A stretch of 64,000 nucleotides of DNA. Origin: Halosegnis marinus. Lineage in GTDB: Archaea > Halobacteriota > Halobacteria > Halobacteriales > Haloarculaceae. The stretch is from the NCBI RefSeq assembly GCF_029338355.1, contig NZ_CP119802.1, positions 868,001-932,000 of the forward strand, given 5' to 3'. This document shows, piece after piece, positions 33,425 through 42,800 of this stretch (positions are counted from its first letter, which is position 1; each line of letters opens with the position of its first letter). Made by a program: the position numbers and the translations under genes. The notes under the pieces were generated by a model. The model saw nothing but the letters and a program-made list of their open reading frames with translations, did no database searches and was not told where the DNA came from.

Positions 33425-34501
33425 ATGAACGCGACCGAGATAGGCATCCGGCTGCTGGCGGGGCTCGGACTCATCCTGCTCAACGGCTTCTTCGTCGCCA
33501 TCGAGTTCGCGCTCACGCGGGCGCGACAGTTCAGCAGGGACGAGTTCGTGGACGGCAGCGCCGCGCTCGAACGCGCGTGGGAGATGACGGGGGAGCTCGA
33601 ACTGTATCTCACTACCTGTCAGGTCGGGATTACGGCCTCCTCCATCGCGGTCGGTATCGTCGCCGAGCCGGCGCTGGCCGCCCTCTTCGAGCCGCTATTC
33701 GCCGGCTCCGCGCTGGCGACGGTCGGCGCGGGGGCGCTGCTCGGCTACCTCATCATCAACCTCGTCCACCTGACCCACGGCGAGCAGACGCCGACCTATC
33801 TCGGCGTCGAGCGCTCCCGGTTCGTCTGTCGGTGGGGTGCGCGCCCGCTCCACTGGTTCTACGTCGCCATCTCGCCGCTCATCACGCTGGGCGACTGGGT
33901 GGCGAAGCTGACGCTGAAGCTGTTCGGCATCGAGATGACCGGCGCGTGGCTCGAAACCGAGGAGGACGTCATCGAGTCGCGCAGCCAGCTCCGCACCCGG
34001 CTCCACTCGCTGCTCGGCGAGGGCGAACTCTCCGAGGAGCGCCGCGAGGAGGTGCTGGGCGCGCTGGACGCCGACGAGCGGCCCGTCTCCGACATCGTCG
34101 TGCCGGCCGACGAGGTGGTCGCCGTCTCGACCGAGGCCACCGTCGAGGAGAACCTCGACCGCATCCGGGCGACGCCGCACACGCGGTTCCCGCTCGTCGG
34201 CGAGGACCTCGCGGACCTGCGCGGCGTGGTGTACGCACCCTCCATCCTCGAACACTACGAGGGACTGCGGGCGGGCGAGGTGTCGTTCGCCGACATCGCC
34301 ACGTCGCCGGTGACGATGGCCGCGAACACGACCGTCAGCGACGCGTTCGACCAGTTCCAGACGGAGCGGCAGGAACTGGCGCTCGTGCTCGACGGCGGGG
34401 AGGTCGTCGGCCTGCTCACCGCGACCGACACGCTCGAAGCCGTGATGGGCGAACTGAAGGACCCGCTCGACGAGCGCGACGAGGGCGAACGGGACGGCTA
34501 A
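33425..34501 (+). CDS. CNNM (DUF21) and CBS-domain membrane protein, CorC/CorB-like divalent cation transporter
   Basis: The product is 358 aa. The CNNM membrane domain (about 5-175, four helices; NGFFVAIEFALTRAR and CQVGITASSIAVGI) is followed by paired CBS domains (about 205-345; ADERPVSDIVVP, TRFPLVGEDLADLRGVVY, ELALVLDGGEVVGLLTATD). The family exports or controls Mg2+ and other divalent cations, with CBS domains sensing nucleotides. The HlyC/CorC C-terminal domain seen in many bacterial members is absent. Its stop overlaps by 4 bp the stop region of the convergent small membrane gene. Confidence 0.88.
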   Translation: MNATEIGIRLLAGLGLILLNGFFVAIEFALTRARQFSRDEFVDGSAALERAWEMTGELELYLTTCQVGITASSIAVGIVAEPALAALFEPLFAGSALATVGAGALLGYLIINLVHLTHGEQTPTYLGVERSRFVCRWGARPLHWFYVAISPLITLGDWVAKLTLKLFGIEMTGAWLETEEDVIESRSQLRTRLHSLLGEGELSEERREEVLGALDADERPVSDIVVPADEVVAVSTEATVEENLDRIRATPHTRFPLVGEDLADLRGVVYAPSILEHYEGLRAGEVSFADIATSPVTMAANTTVSDAFDQFQTERQELALVLDGGEVVGLLTATDTLEAVMGELKDPLDERDEGERDG

Positions 34502-34743
34502 GGACGCATCCGGCCCCCGACCCAGCCGAGCGCCGCGCCGACGGCGACGAGCCCGAGGGTGCCGACGACGGGCGAGGCGCGGACGAGCCCGGGTATCCCG
34601 AGCGCCTCGGAGAGGAACCGACAGACGACGCCGACGGAGCGACCGCCGCAGCCGTCGCCGCCGAGCAGCAGGAAGCCGGCCACGAGGAGGCCGCCGAGCG
34701 CGCCCCACAGCGGGGAGACACGGCCGTTCACGGCTCGGCTCAC
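34498..34743 (-). CDS. Small two-helix membrane protein
   Basis: The product is 81 aa from GTG 34743; a GTG five codons later is an alternative start. Helices span about 12-28 and 57-77. Between them lies a Gly/Cys loop (LGGDGCGGRSVGVVCRF). The family is not recognised. It is the gene immediately downstream of the ABC-2 operon, on the same strand. Confidence 0.5.
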   Translation of the reverse strand: MSRAVNGRVSPLWGALGGLLVAGFLLLGGDGCGGRSVGVVCRFLSEALGIPGLVRASPVVGTLGLVAVGAALGWVGGRMRP

Positions 34744-34768
34744 GGCACGGGAACGCGAAAAGCCCGCG

Positions 34769-35590
34769 CTACAGGTCGGTCGCGCGGAAGCGCAGGTATC
34801 CGAGGGCGAGCGGGACGACGGCCCACGCGAGGAGCGCGAGCGCGGCCCCGCCGGTCGAGACGAACCACGCGTCCGAGAGCCGCGTCACGGCCGGGAGCGT
34901 CCCGACGTCGAGCAGGTCCGCGCGCAGGTAGTCGAACGCCGCGCCGGGCGAGAACATCCGCGCGAAGGCGGCCCACGTCGGGTAGTCGCCCATGAACGCG
35001 GCGGTGTCGAGCCGGAACAACACGAGGCCGACCACGTCCACGAGCGTCCCCCACGCGACGACGAGCGCGAAGTAGCCGCCGAGCGCGGCGGCGATTACGC
35101 GGCGCGTGGACGCGAACAGCGCCGAGAGGCCGACGGCGAAGGCGAGGAAGACGACGCCGTAGCCCGTCGCCAGGAGCGAGAGCCCGAGGAACGTCGCGGC
35201 GTCGAACGCCGGGAACGCCGCGAGCGTCACGGCGCCGGCGACGAGCGTCGCGAGCCACGTCGCGGCCGCGAACAGGCCCGTCCGGGCGGCGAGCTTGCCG
35301 GCGACGAGCGAGCGGCGCGAGTGAGGGAGCGAGAGCGCCAGCGTCGCGGTGCCGGAGCCGCGCTCCTCGACGACCGTGCCGTAGCCGAACACGACGGCGA
35401 GCAGCGGGGCCAGTATCGCGAGCACGGCGCCGAGCACGTCCGTGTACGCCGCGAAGTCCGGCTCGCCGACGTAGAGGAACACGCCCGCGAGCCCGACGTA
35501 GACGAGCAGGAGGACGCCCGTCAGCCCGACCGCGCCGCGGCTCCGGCGGAGGGTCCGCAGGTCGTTGCGGGCGACGGCACGCCAGCTCAC
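34769..35590 (-). CDS. ABC-2 type transporter permease (second of pair)
   Basis: The product is 273 aa with six hydrophobic helices. It shares its plan with the next permease upstream: start motif WRAVARNDLRTLRRSR, LALSLPHSRRSLVAGKL after helix 2, and the ending PLALGYLRFRATDL. It forms one operon with that permease and the ATPase at 36437-37351. As a heterodimer the two permeases would form the export channel; the substrate is unknown. Confidence 0.86.
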   Translation of the reverse strand: MSWRAVARNDLRTLRRSRGAVGLTGVLLLVYVGLAGVFLYVGEPDFAAYTDVLGAVLAILAPLLAVVFGYGTVVEERGSGTATLALSLPHSRRSLVAGKLAARTGLFAAATWLATLVAGAVTLAAFPAFDAATFLGLSLLATGYGVVFLAFAVGLSALFASTRRVIAAALGGYFALVVAWGTLVDVVGLVLFRLDTAAFMGDYPTWAAFARMFSPGAAFDYLRADLLDVGTLPAVTRLSDAWFVSTGGAALALLAWAVVPLALGYLRFRATDL

Positions 35591-35615
35591 GCCGCACCAC
35601 CCCCGAGGGCGCGGC

Positions 35616-36437
35616 TCACAGGTCCGTCCCCCGGAAGCGTAGGTAGCCGGCCGCGAGCGGCAGCGTCGCCCACGCGACGAGCAGGACGGCCGCGACCGTC
35701 CCGCCCAGATACCACGCCGCGTCCGGGCCGAGGTACGGGCCCCGCTCGACGCCGACGACGAACGCGTCGACGACGCGGCCGTACACCGCGGTCGGCTCCA
35801 GCCCGTGGAGGAACAGCGCCCACTCGGGGAGCCCCCCGCTCGGGGTCGTCAGCCCGAAGTAGTCGAGCGCGAGCAGGAGCGGCACCCGGAGCTGTCCCCA
35901 GAAGGTGACGGCGACGAGGACGACGAACGCGCCGACCGTCGCGCGGCGCGGGGAGACGGTCAGCGTCGAGAGCGCCGTCCCGACGCCGAACAGCGCCAGG
36001 CCGAGCGCGAGCGTCGCGGCCAGATACGCGGCGAGCGTGAGGAGGTCGACCGAGCCGAACGGGTACTCGACGAGCCAGCCGCCGACGAGTATCCCGACGG
36101 CGAGCGTGCCGACGGCCACGCCGCCGCGCGCGAGCAGTTTCCCGGCGAGCACGTCGGCGCGGCTGTGCGGGAGCGCCAACACGAGCGCGAGCCGACCGGC
36201 CGCGCGGTCGCCGACGACCGAGCGGTAGCCGAGCAACAGCCCGAGCGCGCCGACGACGAAGGGGACGACCCCCCCGAGCAGGTTCGCGTACGTCGCCACG
36301 GTCGCGTTCGACCCCGGCGTCCCGGCCGCGTACCCCCCGCCGACGAAGACGAGCGCCACGACGGCCAGCCCGGCCTTCGTCGTCCGGCCCGCGAGCAGGT
36401 CCGACAGCTCGCGGCGGGCGATGGGTCGCCACGGCAT
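35616..36437 (-). CDS. ABC-2 type transporter permease (first of pair)
   Basis: The product is 273 aa, exactly the length of its downstream paralogue, and ends in PLAAGYLRFRGTDL versus PLALGYLRFRATDL there. Six helices are visible; LVLALPHSRADVLAGKLLARG marks the cytoplasmic coupling region. The start overlaps the stop of the ATPase gene by 1 bp, and the next permease follows after 25 bp. The two permeases clearly arose by duplication. Confidence 0.86.
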   Translation of the reverse strand: MPWRPIARRELSDLLAGRTTKAGLAVVALVFVGGGYAAGTPGSNATVATYANLLGGVVPFVVGALGLLLGYRSVVGDRAAGRLALVLALPHSRADVLAGKLLARGGVAVGTLAVGILVGGWLVEYPFGSVDLLTLAAYLAATLALGLALFGVGTALSTLTVSPRRATVGAFVVLVAVTFWGQLRVPLLLALDYFGLTTPSGGLPEWALFLHGLEPTAVYGRVVDAFVVGVERGPYLGPDAAWYLGGTVAAVLLVAWATLPLAAGYLRFRGTDL

Positions 36438-37351
36438 CAGGCATCTCCCCGGGTGTACTCCACGAACAGGTCCTCCAGCGACGACTCCTCGGTCGAGAAG
36501 TCGAGCACGTCCGCGCCGACGTCGCGCAGCGCGACCACGGCGTCGAGCTTCGCGGCGTCCGAGCAGGTGACCACGAGCCGCTCCTCGTCGTCGAAGCGGA
36601 CGGAGTCGACCCCGTCGGTCGCGGCGACCGCCTCGGCGTGGTCCGCCGACGGGTTCGCGAGCGTGACGAGCAGTTTGGTTCCGCCGCCCGCCGTCTCGCG
36701 CAGCCCCTCGATGGTATCGACGGCCGCCAGCCGCCCCTCGTGCATGATGCCGACACGGTCGGCGACGGCCTCGACCTGTTCGAGGATGTGCGACGAGAAG
36801 AAGACGGTCGCGCCGCGCTCGTTCTCCGCGAGGATTATCTCGCGCATCGCCTTCGCGCCGCCGGGGTCGAGCCCCGTCGTCGGCTCGTCGAGCACGAGCA
36901 GGTCCGGCTCGCCGACCAGCGCCATCGCGAGCACCATCCGCTGGGCCATCCCCTTCGAGTAGCCGCCGGCCTTCCGGTCGGCCGCGTCCGCGATGTTCAC
37001 CCGGTCGAGCAGGTCCATCGGGTCGCCCCCGACCCCCTTCGACTCCATGGCGAACCGGACGTGTTCGCGGCCGGTCAGCCCCTCGTAGACGCCGTACCCC
37101 TCCGGAAGCACGCCCATGTGCTCGCGGGCGGCGACGCTGTCCTCGCGGGAGTCGATGCCGAACACCTCGATGCGCCCCTCGGTGGGGCGCGCGAAGTCGA
37201 GCAGCATGTTGATGGTCGTGGACTTCCCCGCGCCGTTGTGGCCGAGGAAGCCGAACACCTCCCCCTCCTCGACGGTGAGGTCGAGGCGGTCCACCGCCGT
37301 CAGGTCCCCGTAGCGCTTCGTGACCTCGTGGGTCCGTATCGCGTCCGTCAC
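36437..37351 (-). CDS. ABC transporter ATP-binding protein (NatA-like)
   Basis: The product is 304 aa from GTG 37351. Visible motifs are Walker A GHNGAGKSTTINML (about 35), Q-loop GVLPEGYGVYEGLTG, signature YSKGMAQRMVLAMAL, Walker B PDLLVLDEPTTGLDPGG and switch His FFSSHILEQVE. The C-terminal 80 residues form the extra domain found in NatA/CcmA-type ATPases. It energises the two ABC-2 permeases downstream. Substrates of related haloarchaeal systems include Na+ and antibiotics; this one cannot be assigned. Confidence 0.92.
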   Translation of the reverse strand: MTDAIRTHEVTKRYGDLTAVDRLDLTVEEGEVFGFLGHNGAGKSTTINMLLDFARPTEGRIEVFGIDSREDSVAAREHMGVLPEGYGVYEGLTGREHVRFAMESKGVGGDPMDLLDRVNIADAADRKAGGYSKGMAQRMVLAMALVGEPDLLVLDEPTTGLDPGGAKAMREIILAENERGATVFFSSHILEQVEAVADRVGIMHEGRLAAVDTIEGLRETAGGGTKLLVTLANPSADHAEAVAATDGVDSVRFDDEERLVVTCSDAAKLDAVVALRDVGADVLDFSTEESSLEDLFVEYTRGDA

Positions 37352-37430
37352 TGAATAGGGGTTCAGCAGTCGCGGTAAATGTCTTCCCGTCTACCCGTAC
37401 AGTTACGTCCCCCGCGTGTCAGCCGCCCCC

Positions 37431-39020
37431 ATGGACCGGTCGTTCAGCCGCCGCGACCTGCTCCGGGCGGTGCCGTCGGCGGGCGCGCTCGCGCTCGCCG
37501 GCTGTAACGCGCCGAGCGAGTCGGACGGGGAGACGGGGACGGAGGGGGGAACCGAGGTACGCGTGACGACGACGGCGACGGGGAGCGCGACGGCGACGGG
37601 AACGCCGACTGCCACCCGAACCGCGACCCGAACCGCAACCGCGACGGCGACGGACACGGCCACCGCCGTCCCCGACCCGCGGGTGGCGGTGACGGACCTG
37701 ACCGTGGAGCCGACGACGGTGCGACAGGGCGGGGAGGTCCGCCTGACGGTGACGCTCGCGAACCGGGGCGGACCGGGCGACCCCCACCCGCTCGCCCTCC
37801 GGGGCGACGACGGCGTCCTCCGTCGGACGCGGCTGGCGACCGACGCGGACTCGATGACGGCGACGTTCACGGTCCGGTGTGACCGGCCCGGCACGCGCAC
37901 CTTCCGGGCGGGCGACCGCGAGGCGGCCGTCGCCGTGGAGCCGTGGCCGGCGGGGTTCGTCGGGACGGACGGGACGGCGTTCGTCGCCGACGGCGAGCCG
38001 TTCACGATGGTCGGGACGAACAACGCCTACCTCCACCACAAGTCGCACAAGACGGTGGACGAGGTGTTCCGCGACGCCGCGGACATGGGGCTGAACGTCG
38101 TCCGGGCGCTGATCAACGGCGGCGGGACGGAGGTGGGCAACTGCCGCGACTTCGCCTGCGACGAGGGGAACTACGGCCTCCAGCCCGGACCGCGCGAGTA
38201 CGACGAGGCCTCGTTCCGCCAGTTCGACTACATGGTGGCGACGGCCAAGCGCTACGGCGTCCGCGTGCTCCCGACGCTCATCACGCCGAGTCCGGGCGGC
38301 ATGTCGGCGTACGTCGAGTGGGTCGACGGGGCGACGGAACTCGGCGACTTCTACACCCACCCCGAGTGTCGCGCCATCTACCGCGACTACCTCGAACAGG
38401 TACTCACGCGGGAGAACACCTACACCGGCGTCGAGTACCGGAACGACCCGACCATCGCGCTGTGGGAACTCGCCAACGAGCCGGAGACCGAGGGCGCGCC
38501 GTTCGGCGACGCCCTGCAGGAGTGGGTGGCGGAGATGGCCGCCCACGCGAAGTCGCTCGACCCGAACCACCTCGTCTCCGTCGGCCTCATCGGCTGGAAC
38601 GACGCGGGCAACGAGTCCGACTACCTCGCCTGCTTCGAGTCCGACGCCGTCGACGCCGCCTCGACGCACATGTACTACGACGCCGACGGCATCGACGACT
38701 GGGTCGAGCGCCACGCGACGGGCGTCCACGACCGGCTCGGCAAGCCGCTGTATGTCGGCGAGTTCGGCTGGGACGCCACCCGAACCGAGGACGACTACCG
38801 GAGACAGCTGTCGAACCGGAACGAGGGGTTCCGCGAGTGGTACGAGCAGTTCGAGCGGTACGACGTCGCCGGGTCGCTGTTCTGGTTCCTGCTCGGCCAC
38901 GTCGACGAAGGGGCGCGCTTCCCCGACCACGACGGGTTCGGCGTCTACTACCCCGAGGACGCGACGACAACCGACATCGTTTCGAGCGCCGCCGACCGGC
39001 TGGCGGGGGGTGACCGATGA
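37431..39020 (+). CDS. Tat-exported lipoprotein, glycoside hydrolase family 5 (mannanase/cellulase-like)
   Basis: The product is 529 aa; ATG 37431 gives a Tat signal (SRRDLLRAVPSAG) ending in a lipobox (LALAGC, Cys about 24). A Thr/Ala-rich linker encoded by near-repeats (about 45-80) and a CARDB-like domain (about 85-175) precede the catalytic TIM barrel (about 185-525). The acid/base Glu is in LWELANEPE (about 350) and the nucleophile Glu in YVGEFGWD (about 445). Related enzymes cleave beta-mannan or beta-glucan; the specificity here is inferred. It would sit on the outer face of the membrane. Its TGA overlaps the ATG of the propeller gene. Confidence 0.85.
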   Translation: MDRSFSRRDLLRAVPSAGALALAGCNAPSESDGETGTEGGTEVRVTTTATGSATATGTPTATRTATRTATATATDTATAVPDPRVAVTDLTVEPTTVRQGGEVRLTVTLANRGGPGDPHPLALRGDDGVLRRTRLATDADSMTATFTVRCDRPGTRTFRAGDREAAVAVEPWPAGFVGTDGTAFVADGEPFTMVGTNNAYLHHKSHKTVDEVFRDAADMGLNVVRALINGGGTEVGNCRDFACDEGNYGLQPGPREYDEASFRQFDYMVATAKRYGVRVLPTLITPSPGGMSAYVEWVDGATELGDFYTHPECRAIYRDYLEQVLTRENTYTGVEYRNDPTIALWELANEPETEGAPFGDALQEWVAEMAAHAKSLDPNHLVSVGLIGWNDAGNESDYLACFESDAVDAASTHMYYDADGIDDWVERHATGVHDRLGKPLYVGEFGWDATRTEDDYRRQLSNRNEGFREWYEQFERYDVAGSLFWFLLGHVDEGARFPDHDGFGVYYPEDATTTDIVSSAADRLAGGDR

Positions 39021-40114
39021 GCGACGCGGCGTGGCCCGGCTACCAGTTCGACGCGGGCAACACCGGCGCGGTCGACCGGGCCGTCCCCGACGCCGTCGAG
39101 TTGTGGTGGCGCTCGGAGCCGTACTTCGAGGTGCTGGGGTCACCGGCCGTGGCCGGCGACGACGTCATCGTCGGGGCGCTCGACGGCACCGTCTACGCCG
39201 TCGAGACGGACTCGGGCGACACGCAGTGGGAGTACGACACCGGACCGGGACCGCTGTGGTCCTCGCCCGCGGTCCACGACGGGGTCGCGCTCGTCGGCGG
39301 CGACGACGGTACCCTCCACGCGCTCGGCGCCGACACCGGCGAGCCGCTGTGGCGCGTCACGGCGGGCGGCCCGATACACTCCTCGCCGACGATTCGGGAC
39401 GGGACGGCGTACGTCGGCTGTAACGACGGCACCGTCCGGGCGTACGACGCCACGACCGGCGCGGCCCGCTGGCGGTGGGACGCGCCCTCGCGGGTGTGTG
39501 CCGTTCCGGCCGTCGCCGACGGGACGGTCGTCGCCGCCGCGTGGCACGGCACGGTCGCCGCGCTCGACGCCGACGACGGGACGGAGCGGTGGACCGTCGA
39601 CCGCGACGGCGTCGTCGCCGCCTCGCCGACCGTGTCGGGCGACACCGTCGTCGTGGGTGACTCGACCGGGCGGGTGGCCGCGCTGGCGCTCGCCGACGGG
39701 AGCGAGCGGTGGTCGGTCGATGCCGGCCGAACGGTCATCGCGTCGCCGGCCGTCGCCGACGGCGTCGTGTACGTCCCGGCGGGGAACACGGAGGCCGACT
39801 TCACGCCCGTCAACGGCCCCGGCCCGCTGCTCGCGCTCGACGCCGACGACGGCACCGAGCAGTGGCGCGTCGGCACCCCCGACGACGGGGTCGGGCCGCA
39901 CGCGTGGGGGTCGCCCGTCGTCGCCGACGGAACCGTCTGTCTCGGCACCGACGGGGCGGACCGCTTCTTCGCGTTCGACGCCGCCGACGGGACGGAACGG
40001 TGGACCGTCCCCGAGACGCCCACGTTCGCGTGGTCGGCACCCGCCGTCGTGGACGGCGTCGTGTACGTGAACAACCGCTACGACGGCACCGTGGCGTTTC
40101 GCGACCCCGCGTAG
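39017..40114 (+). CDS. PQQ-type beta-propeller repeat protein
   Basis: The product is 365 aa. ATG 39017 overlaps the GH5 stop as ATGA, so translation is probably coupled. Seven or eight repeats of the type G-x-VYAVETDSGDTQWEYDT occur from about residue 40 to the end, each carrying the DG-T-x-W tryptophan-docking pattern of the eight-bladed PQQ/BamB fold. No signal peptide is visible, which is odd beside an exported enzyme. There are no PQQ-ligand or catalytic residues I can point to; a binding or scaffold role is likelier than dehydrogenase activity. Confidence 0.82.
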   Translation: MSDAAWPGYQFDAGNTGAVDRAVPDAVELWWRSEPYFEVLGSPAVAGDDVIVGALDGTVYAVETDSGDTQWEYDTGPGPLWSSPAVHDGVALVGGDDGTLHALGADTGEPLWRVTAGGPIHSSPTIRDGTAYVGCNDGTVRAYDATTGAARWRWDAPSRVCAVPAVADGTVVAAAWHGTVAALDADDGTERWTVDRDGVVAASPTVSGDTVVVGDSTGRVAALALADGSERWSVDAGRTVIASPAVADGVVYVPAGNTEADFTPVNGPGPLLALDADDGTEQWRVGTPDDGVGPHAWGSPVVADGTVCLGTDGADRFFAFDAADGTERWTVPETPTFAWSAPAVVDGVVYVNNRYDGTVAFRDPA

Positions 40115-40159
40115 CCCCCCGACCGCCACGCCCATGCCCGCGCCGCCCCCAGTCCGCCC

Positions 40160-41074
40160 GTGACCGACCACCGCAACGCCGGCTACGAGCGGCTGTTCGG
40201 CGGCGACGACCTCACGTTCGGGCTGGGGTTCCCGCTCGCCGGCGGGCGGACCGAGACGCCCGACCCCGACGAGGAGGCGCGGCTGGCGGCCCGCGCCGAG
40301 GACCTGGGCTTCGACGCGCTGTGGGCGCGCGACGTGCCGACCTACTGGCCGCGGTTCGGCGACGCCGGGCAGACGTTCGACCCGTGGACGTGGCTCGGCT
40401 ACGCCGCGGCCGAAACCGAGGAGGTGACGCTCGGCACCGCGAGCGTCGTCCTCACGCTCCGCCACCCGCTCCACGTCGCCAAGCAGGCCGCCTCCCTCGA
40501 CCGCCTCTCGGACGGGCGGTTCGTCATGGGCGTCGCGACCGGCGACCGCGACCCGGAGTTCGACGCGTTCGGCGTCGACCGCGAGGAACGCGGCGAGCGC
40601 TTCCGCGAGGCCGTGGCGACGATACGCGCCGCGTGGGGCGAGACGTACCCCGAGCGTGCCGGCGCGTGGGGCGACCTCGACGGGAACCTCGACGTGGTGC
40701 CGAAGCCGACCGCCGGGACGGTGCCGATGCTCCCGACCGGCCGCGCCCGGCAGTCGCTCGACTGGCTGGGCGAGCACGGCGACGGCTGGCTGTTCTACCA
40801 CCTCCCCGACGACACGCTCGACGCCTACCTCGACGACTGGCGCGGCGTCGGGGGCGACAAGCCGTTCGCGATGGTCGCCCGCACGGAACTGGCCGACGAC
40901 CCCGATGCGGGTCCCCGGGCGGTCCATCAGGGCTACCGCGCCGGCGCGGACTGGTGGGTCGAGTACCTCCGCGGACTGGAAACGAAGGGCGTCGGCCACG
41001 TCCTCGTCTCCGTTCCCGGCGACGACCCAGACGAGGGGCTGGAGCGGCTGGCCGAGGTCATCGACCGGGTGTAG
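40160..41074 (+). CDS. LLM-class (luciferase-like) flavin/F420-dependent oxidoreductase
   Basis: The product is 304 aa from GTG 40160. TIM-barrel motifs of the family are present: LTFGLGFPLAGG at the start, ARAEDLGFDALWARDVP, EVTLGTASVVLTLRHPLHVAKQAASLDRLSDGR (the cofactor phosphate region, about 95-127) and MGVATGDRDPEFDAFGVD. Such enzymes oxidise or reduce small molecules with FMN or F420; the substrate is unknown. It lies 45 bp after the propeller gene and may be in the same transcript. Confidence 0.87.
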   Translation: MTDHRNAGYERLFGGDDLTFGLGFPLAGGRTETPDPDEEARLAARAEDLGFDALWARDVPTYWPRFGDAGQTFDPWTWLGYAAAETEEVTLGTASVVLTLRHPLHVAKQAASLDRLSDGRFVMGVATGDRDPEFDAFGVDREERGERFREAVATIRAAWGETYPERAGAWGDLDGNLDVVPKPTAGTVPMLPTGRARQSLDWLGEHGDGWLFYHLPDDTLDAYLDDWRGVGGDKPFAMVARTELADDPDAGPRAVHQGYRAGADWWVEYLRGLETKGVGHVLVSVPGDDPDEGLERLAEVIDRV

Positions 41075-41172
41075 GTGACGAGGGAGCGAGGAGGGAGACG
41101 AGGAGGAGTGGACCGTCCGAACCGGGGACGGACCGCGTGCCGATGACGAACCGCGTGCCCGGGAGGGGGCCG

Positions 41173-41589
41173 CTACCCGACGAGCCGTCGGACCGTCGCG
41201 CCGAGGGCGAAGCCGACCGTTCCGACGGTCGCGGCACCCGCCGACCCGGCGACGAGCGCGAGCCCAGCCAACTCCGGGAGGGTCGGGGCGCCGCCGGTCA
41301 GTCCGAGACCGCCGTAGTTCGCGACGACACCGACGACGGCGCCGAACGCGAGCAGCCAGCTCGTCACGAGCCCCCCGTTCGAGTACGACTGGACGCCGAC
41401 GAGGGCGGTCAGGAGGACCGCGTACCCCTCCCACCACAACAGGAGATGGACCGTCGGGTAGTCGAGCGCCTTCACCGCCGAGAAGAGGACGAACGAGCCG
41501 AGCGACAGCGCGAGCGCGGCGGCGGCCCAGCGCCGCGCGTCGTCCTCGTCGCGTCCGAAGAAGCGGCCGCTCGTCCCGGCGGTGTCCAT
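41173..41589 (-). CDS. Four-helix membrane protein of unknown function
   Basis: The product is 138 aa from ATG 41589. A TATA-like CTTATG on the minus strand (about 41613-41618) lies about 27 bp upstream, so it is a leaderless start. Four hydrophobic helices follow an acidic N-terminus (FGRDEDDARRW). I see no known family. Confidence 0.58.
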   Translation of the reverse strand: MDTAGTSGRFFGRDEDDARRWAAAALALSLGSFVLFSAVKALDYPTVHLLLWWEGYAVLLTALVGVQSYSNGGLVTSWLLAFGAVVGVVANYGGLGLTGGAPTLPELAGLALVAGSAGAATVGTVGFALGATVRRLVG

Positions 41590-41687
41590 ACCGGGGGGTG
41601 GCGCTTGCTCGCATAAGTCCTTTCTCGCGGGGAGACCCGTCCGACACGAACACGAACTACAAGAGCCCCGGCCGCGAGGACGGGCCA

Positions 41688-42800
41688 ATGACGACGGACG
41701 ACGGCGCACCCGAAACGGGGGCGTTCGAAATCGAGACGCCCGACGAACCGCGACCGTTCCGCTACGACGGGGAGGTGCGGCCGGGCGAGAAGCGCCACGT
41801 CCGCTACGAGGTGTCGGAGACCTACCTGGGCGACCCCGTCGAGGTCCCCGTGACGGTCATCAACGGGACGGAGCCGGGGCCGCGCGTCTTCTGCACGGCG
41901 GCGATACACGGCGACGAACTCAACGGCGTGAAGGTCTGCCAAGAGTTGGCACGCCGGTACGACCCCTCGGACATCGCCGGGACGCTCGTGATACTCCACG
42001 TCGCGAACGTCCCCGCGTACCACGCCCAGCAGCGGTACGTCCCCATCTACGACCTCGACCTGAACCGCTCGTTCCCGGGGAAGGCGGGCGCGAACACGGC
42101 CGAGCGCACCGCCGCGGAGCTGTGGGACGCGTTCCTCTCGAAGTGCGACGTCGGGCTGGACTTCCACACCTCGACGCGCAACCGGACGACGATGTACCAC
42201 ACGCGCGCGGACGTGACCGCGCCGGGCGTCGAGCGGCTGACGCGCGCGTTCGGCGCGAACGTCGTGCTCGCGGGCGGGGGCGACGAGGGGAGCCTCCGGG
42301 CGGCCGCGACGCGGGCGGGCATCCCCACCGTCACGGTGGAGATGGGGAAGGCCCACCGCTTCCAGCCGGTGCTCATCGAGAAGGCGCTCGACGGCGTCGC
42401 GAGCGTGCTGGCCGAGTACGGCCTCGTGGAGGGCGCGGTGTCGTGGCCCGGCTGGTACCGCGTCGTCTCGCCGGAGGACCAGAAGAAGTGGCTCCGCGCG
42501 GACGAGGGCGGCCTCGTGGAGATGCAGTGGGGGCCGTACCCGCTCGTGCGCGAGGGCGAGACCATCTGTACCGTGACGGACCACTTCTCGCGGGAGGAGC
42601 ACGTCGTGGCCGCGCCCTTCACCGGCCTGCTCGTCGGCGTGCTGGAGAACCCCGTCGCCCTGCCGGGTCACCCGCTCGGCCACCTCGTGAGCGTGGACGA
42701 GGCGACGGCCCGGGAGATAGAGGCGGAGATACGCAGCGGCGAGTTCGACGGCTACCGCGCCAACGGCGGGGCGTGGCGCGCCGGCGACGAGCAGAACTAG
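41688..42800 (+). CDS. Succinylglutamate desuccinylase/aspartoacylase (AstE/AspA) family zinc hydrolase
   Basis: The product is 370 aa from ATG 41688. The zinc site is visible: AIHGDELNG supplies His and Glu (about 67-72), and DVGLDFHTSTRNR supplies the third His (about 160). NRSFPGKAG and TVEMGKAHRF are further active-site segments. A C-terminal beta domain (about 285-355) resembles a barrel-sandwich hybrid. The family removes acyl groups from amino acids or related compounds; haloarchaeal members are not assigned to a substrate. It is convergent with the kinase, overlapping by 4 bp. Confidence 0.88.
   Translation: MTTDDGAPETGAFEIETPDEPRPFRYDGEVRPGEKRHVRYEVSETYLGDPVEVPVTVINGTEPGPRVFCTAAIHGDELNGVKVCQELARRYDPSDIAGTLVILHVANVPAYHAQQRYVPIYDLDLNRSFPGKAGANTAERTAAELWDAFLSKCDVGLDFHTSTRNRTTMYHTRADVTAPGVERLTRAFGANVVLAGGGDEGSLRAAATRAGIPTVTVEMGKAHRFQPVLIEKALDGVASVLAEYGLVEGAVSWPGWYRVVSPEDQKKWLRADEGGLVEMQWGPYPLVREGETICTVTDHFSREEHVVAAPFTGLLVGVLENPVALPGHPLGHLVSVDEATAREIEAEIRSGEFDGYRANGGAWRAGDEQN

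Noticed and set aside
37560..37670. Short tandem-like repeats (ACGGCGACGG and ACCCGAACCGCG) considered as a CRISPR or regulatory array
   Set aside because: They encode the Thr/Ala-rich linker of the GH5 lipoprotein in frame and have no repeat-spacer structure.
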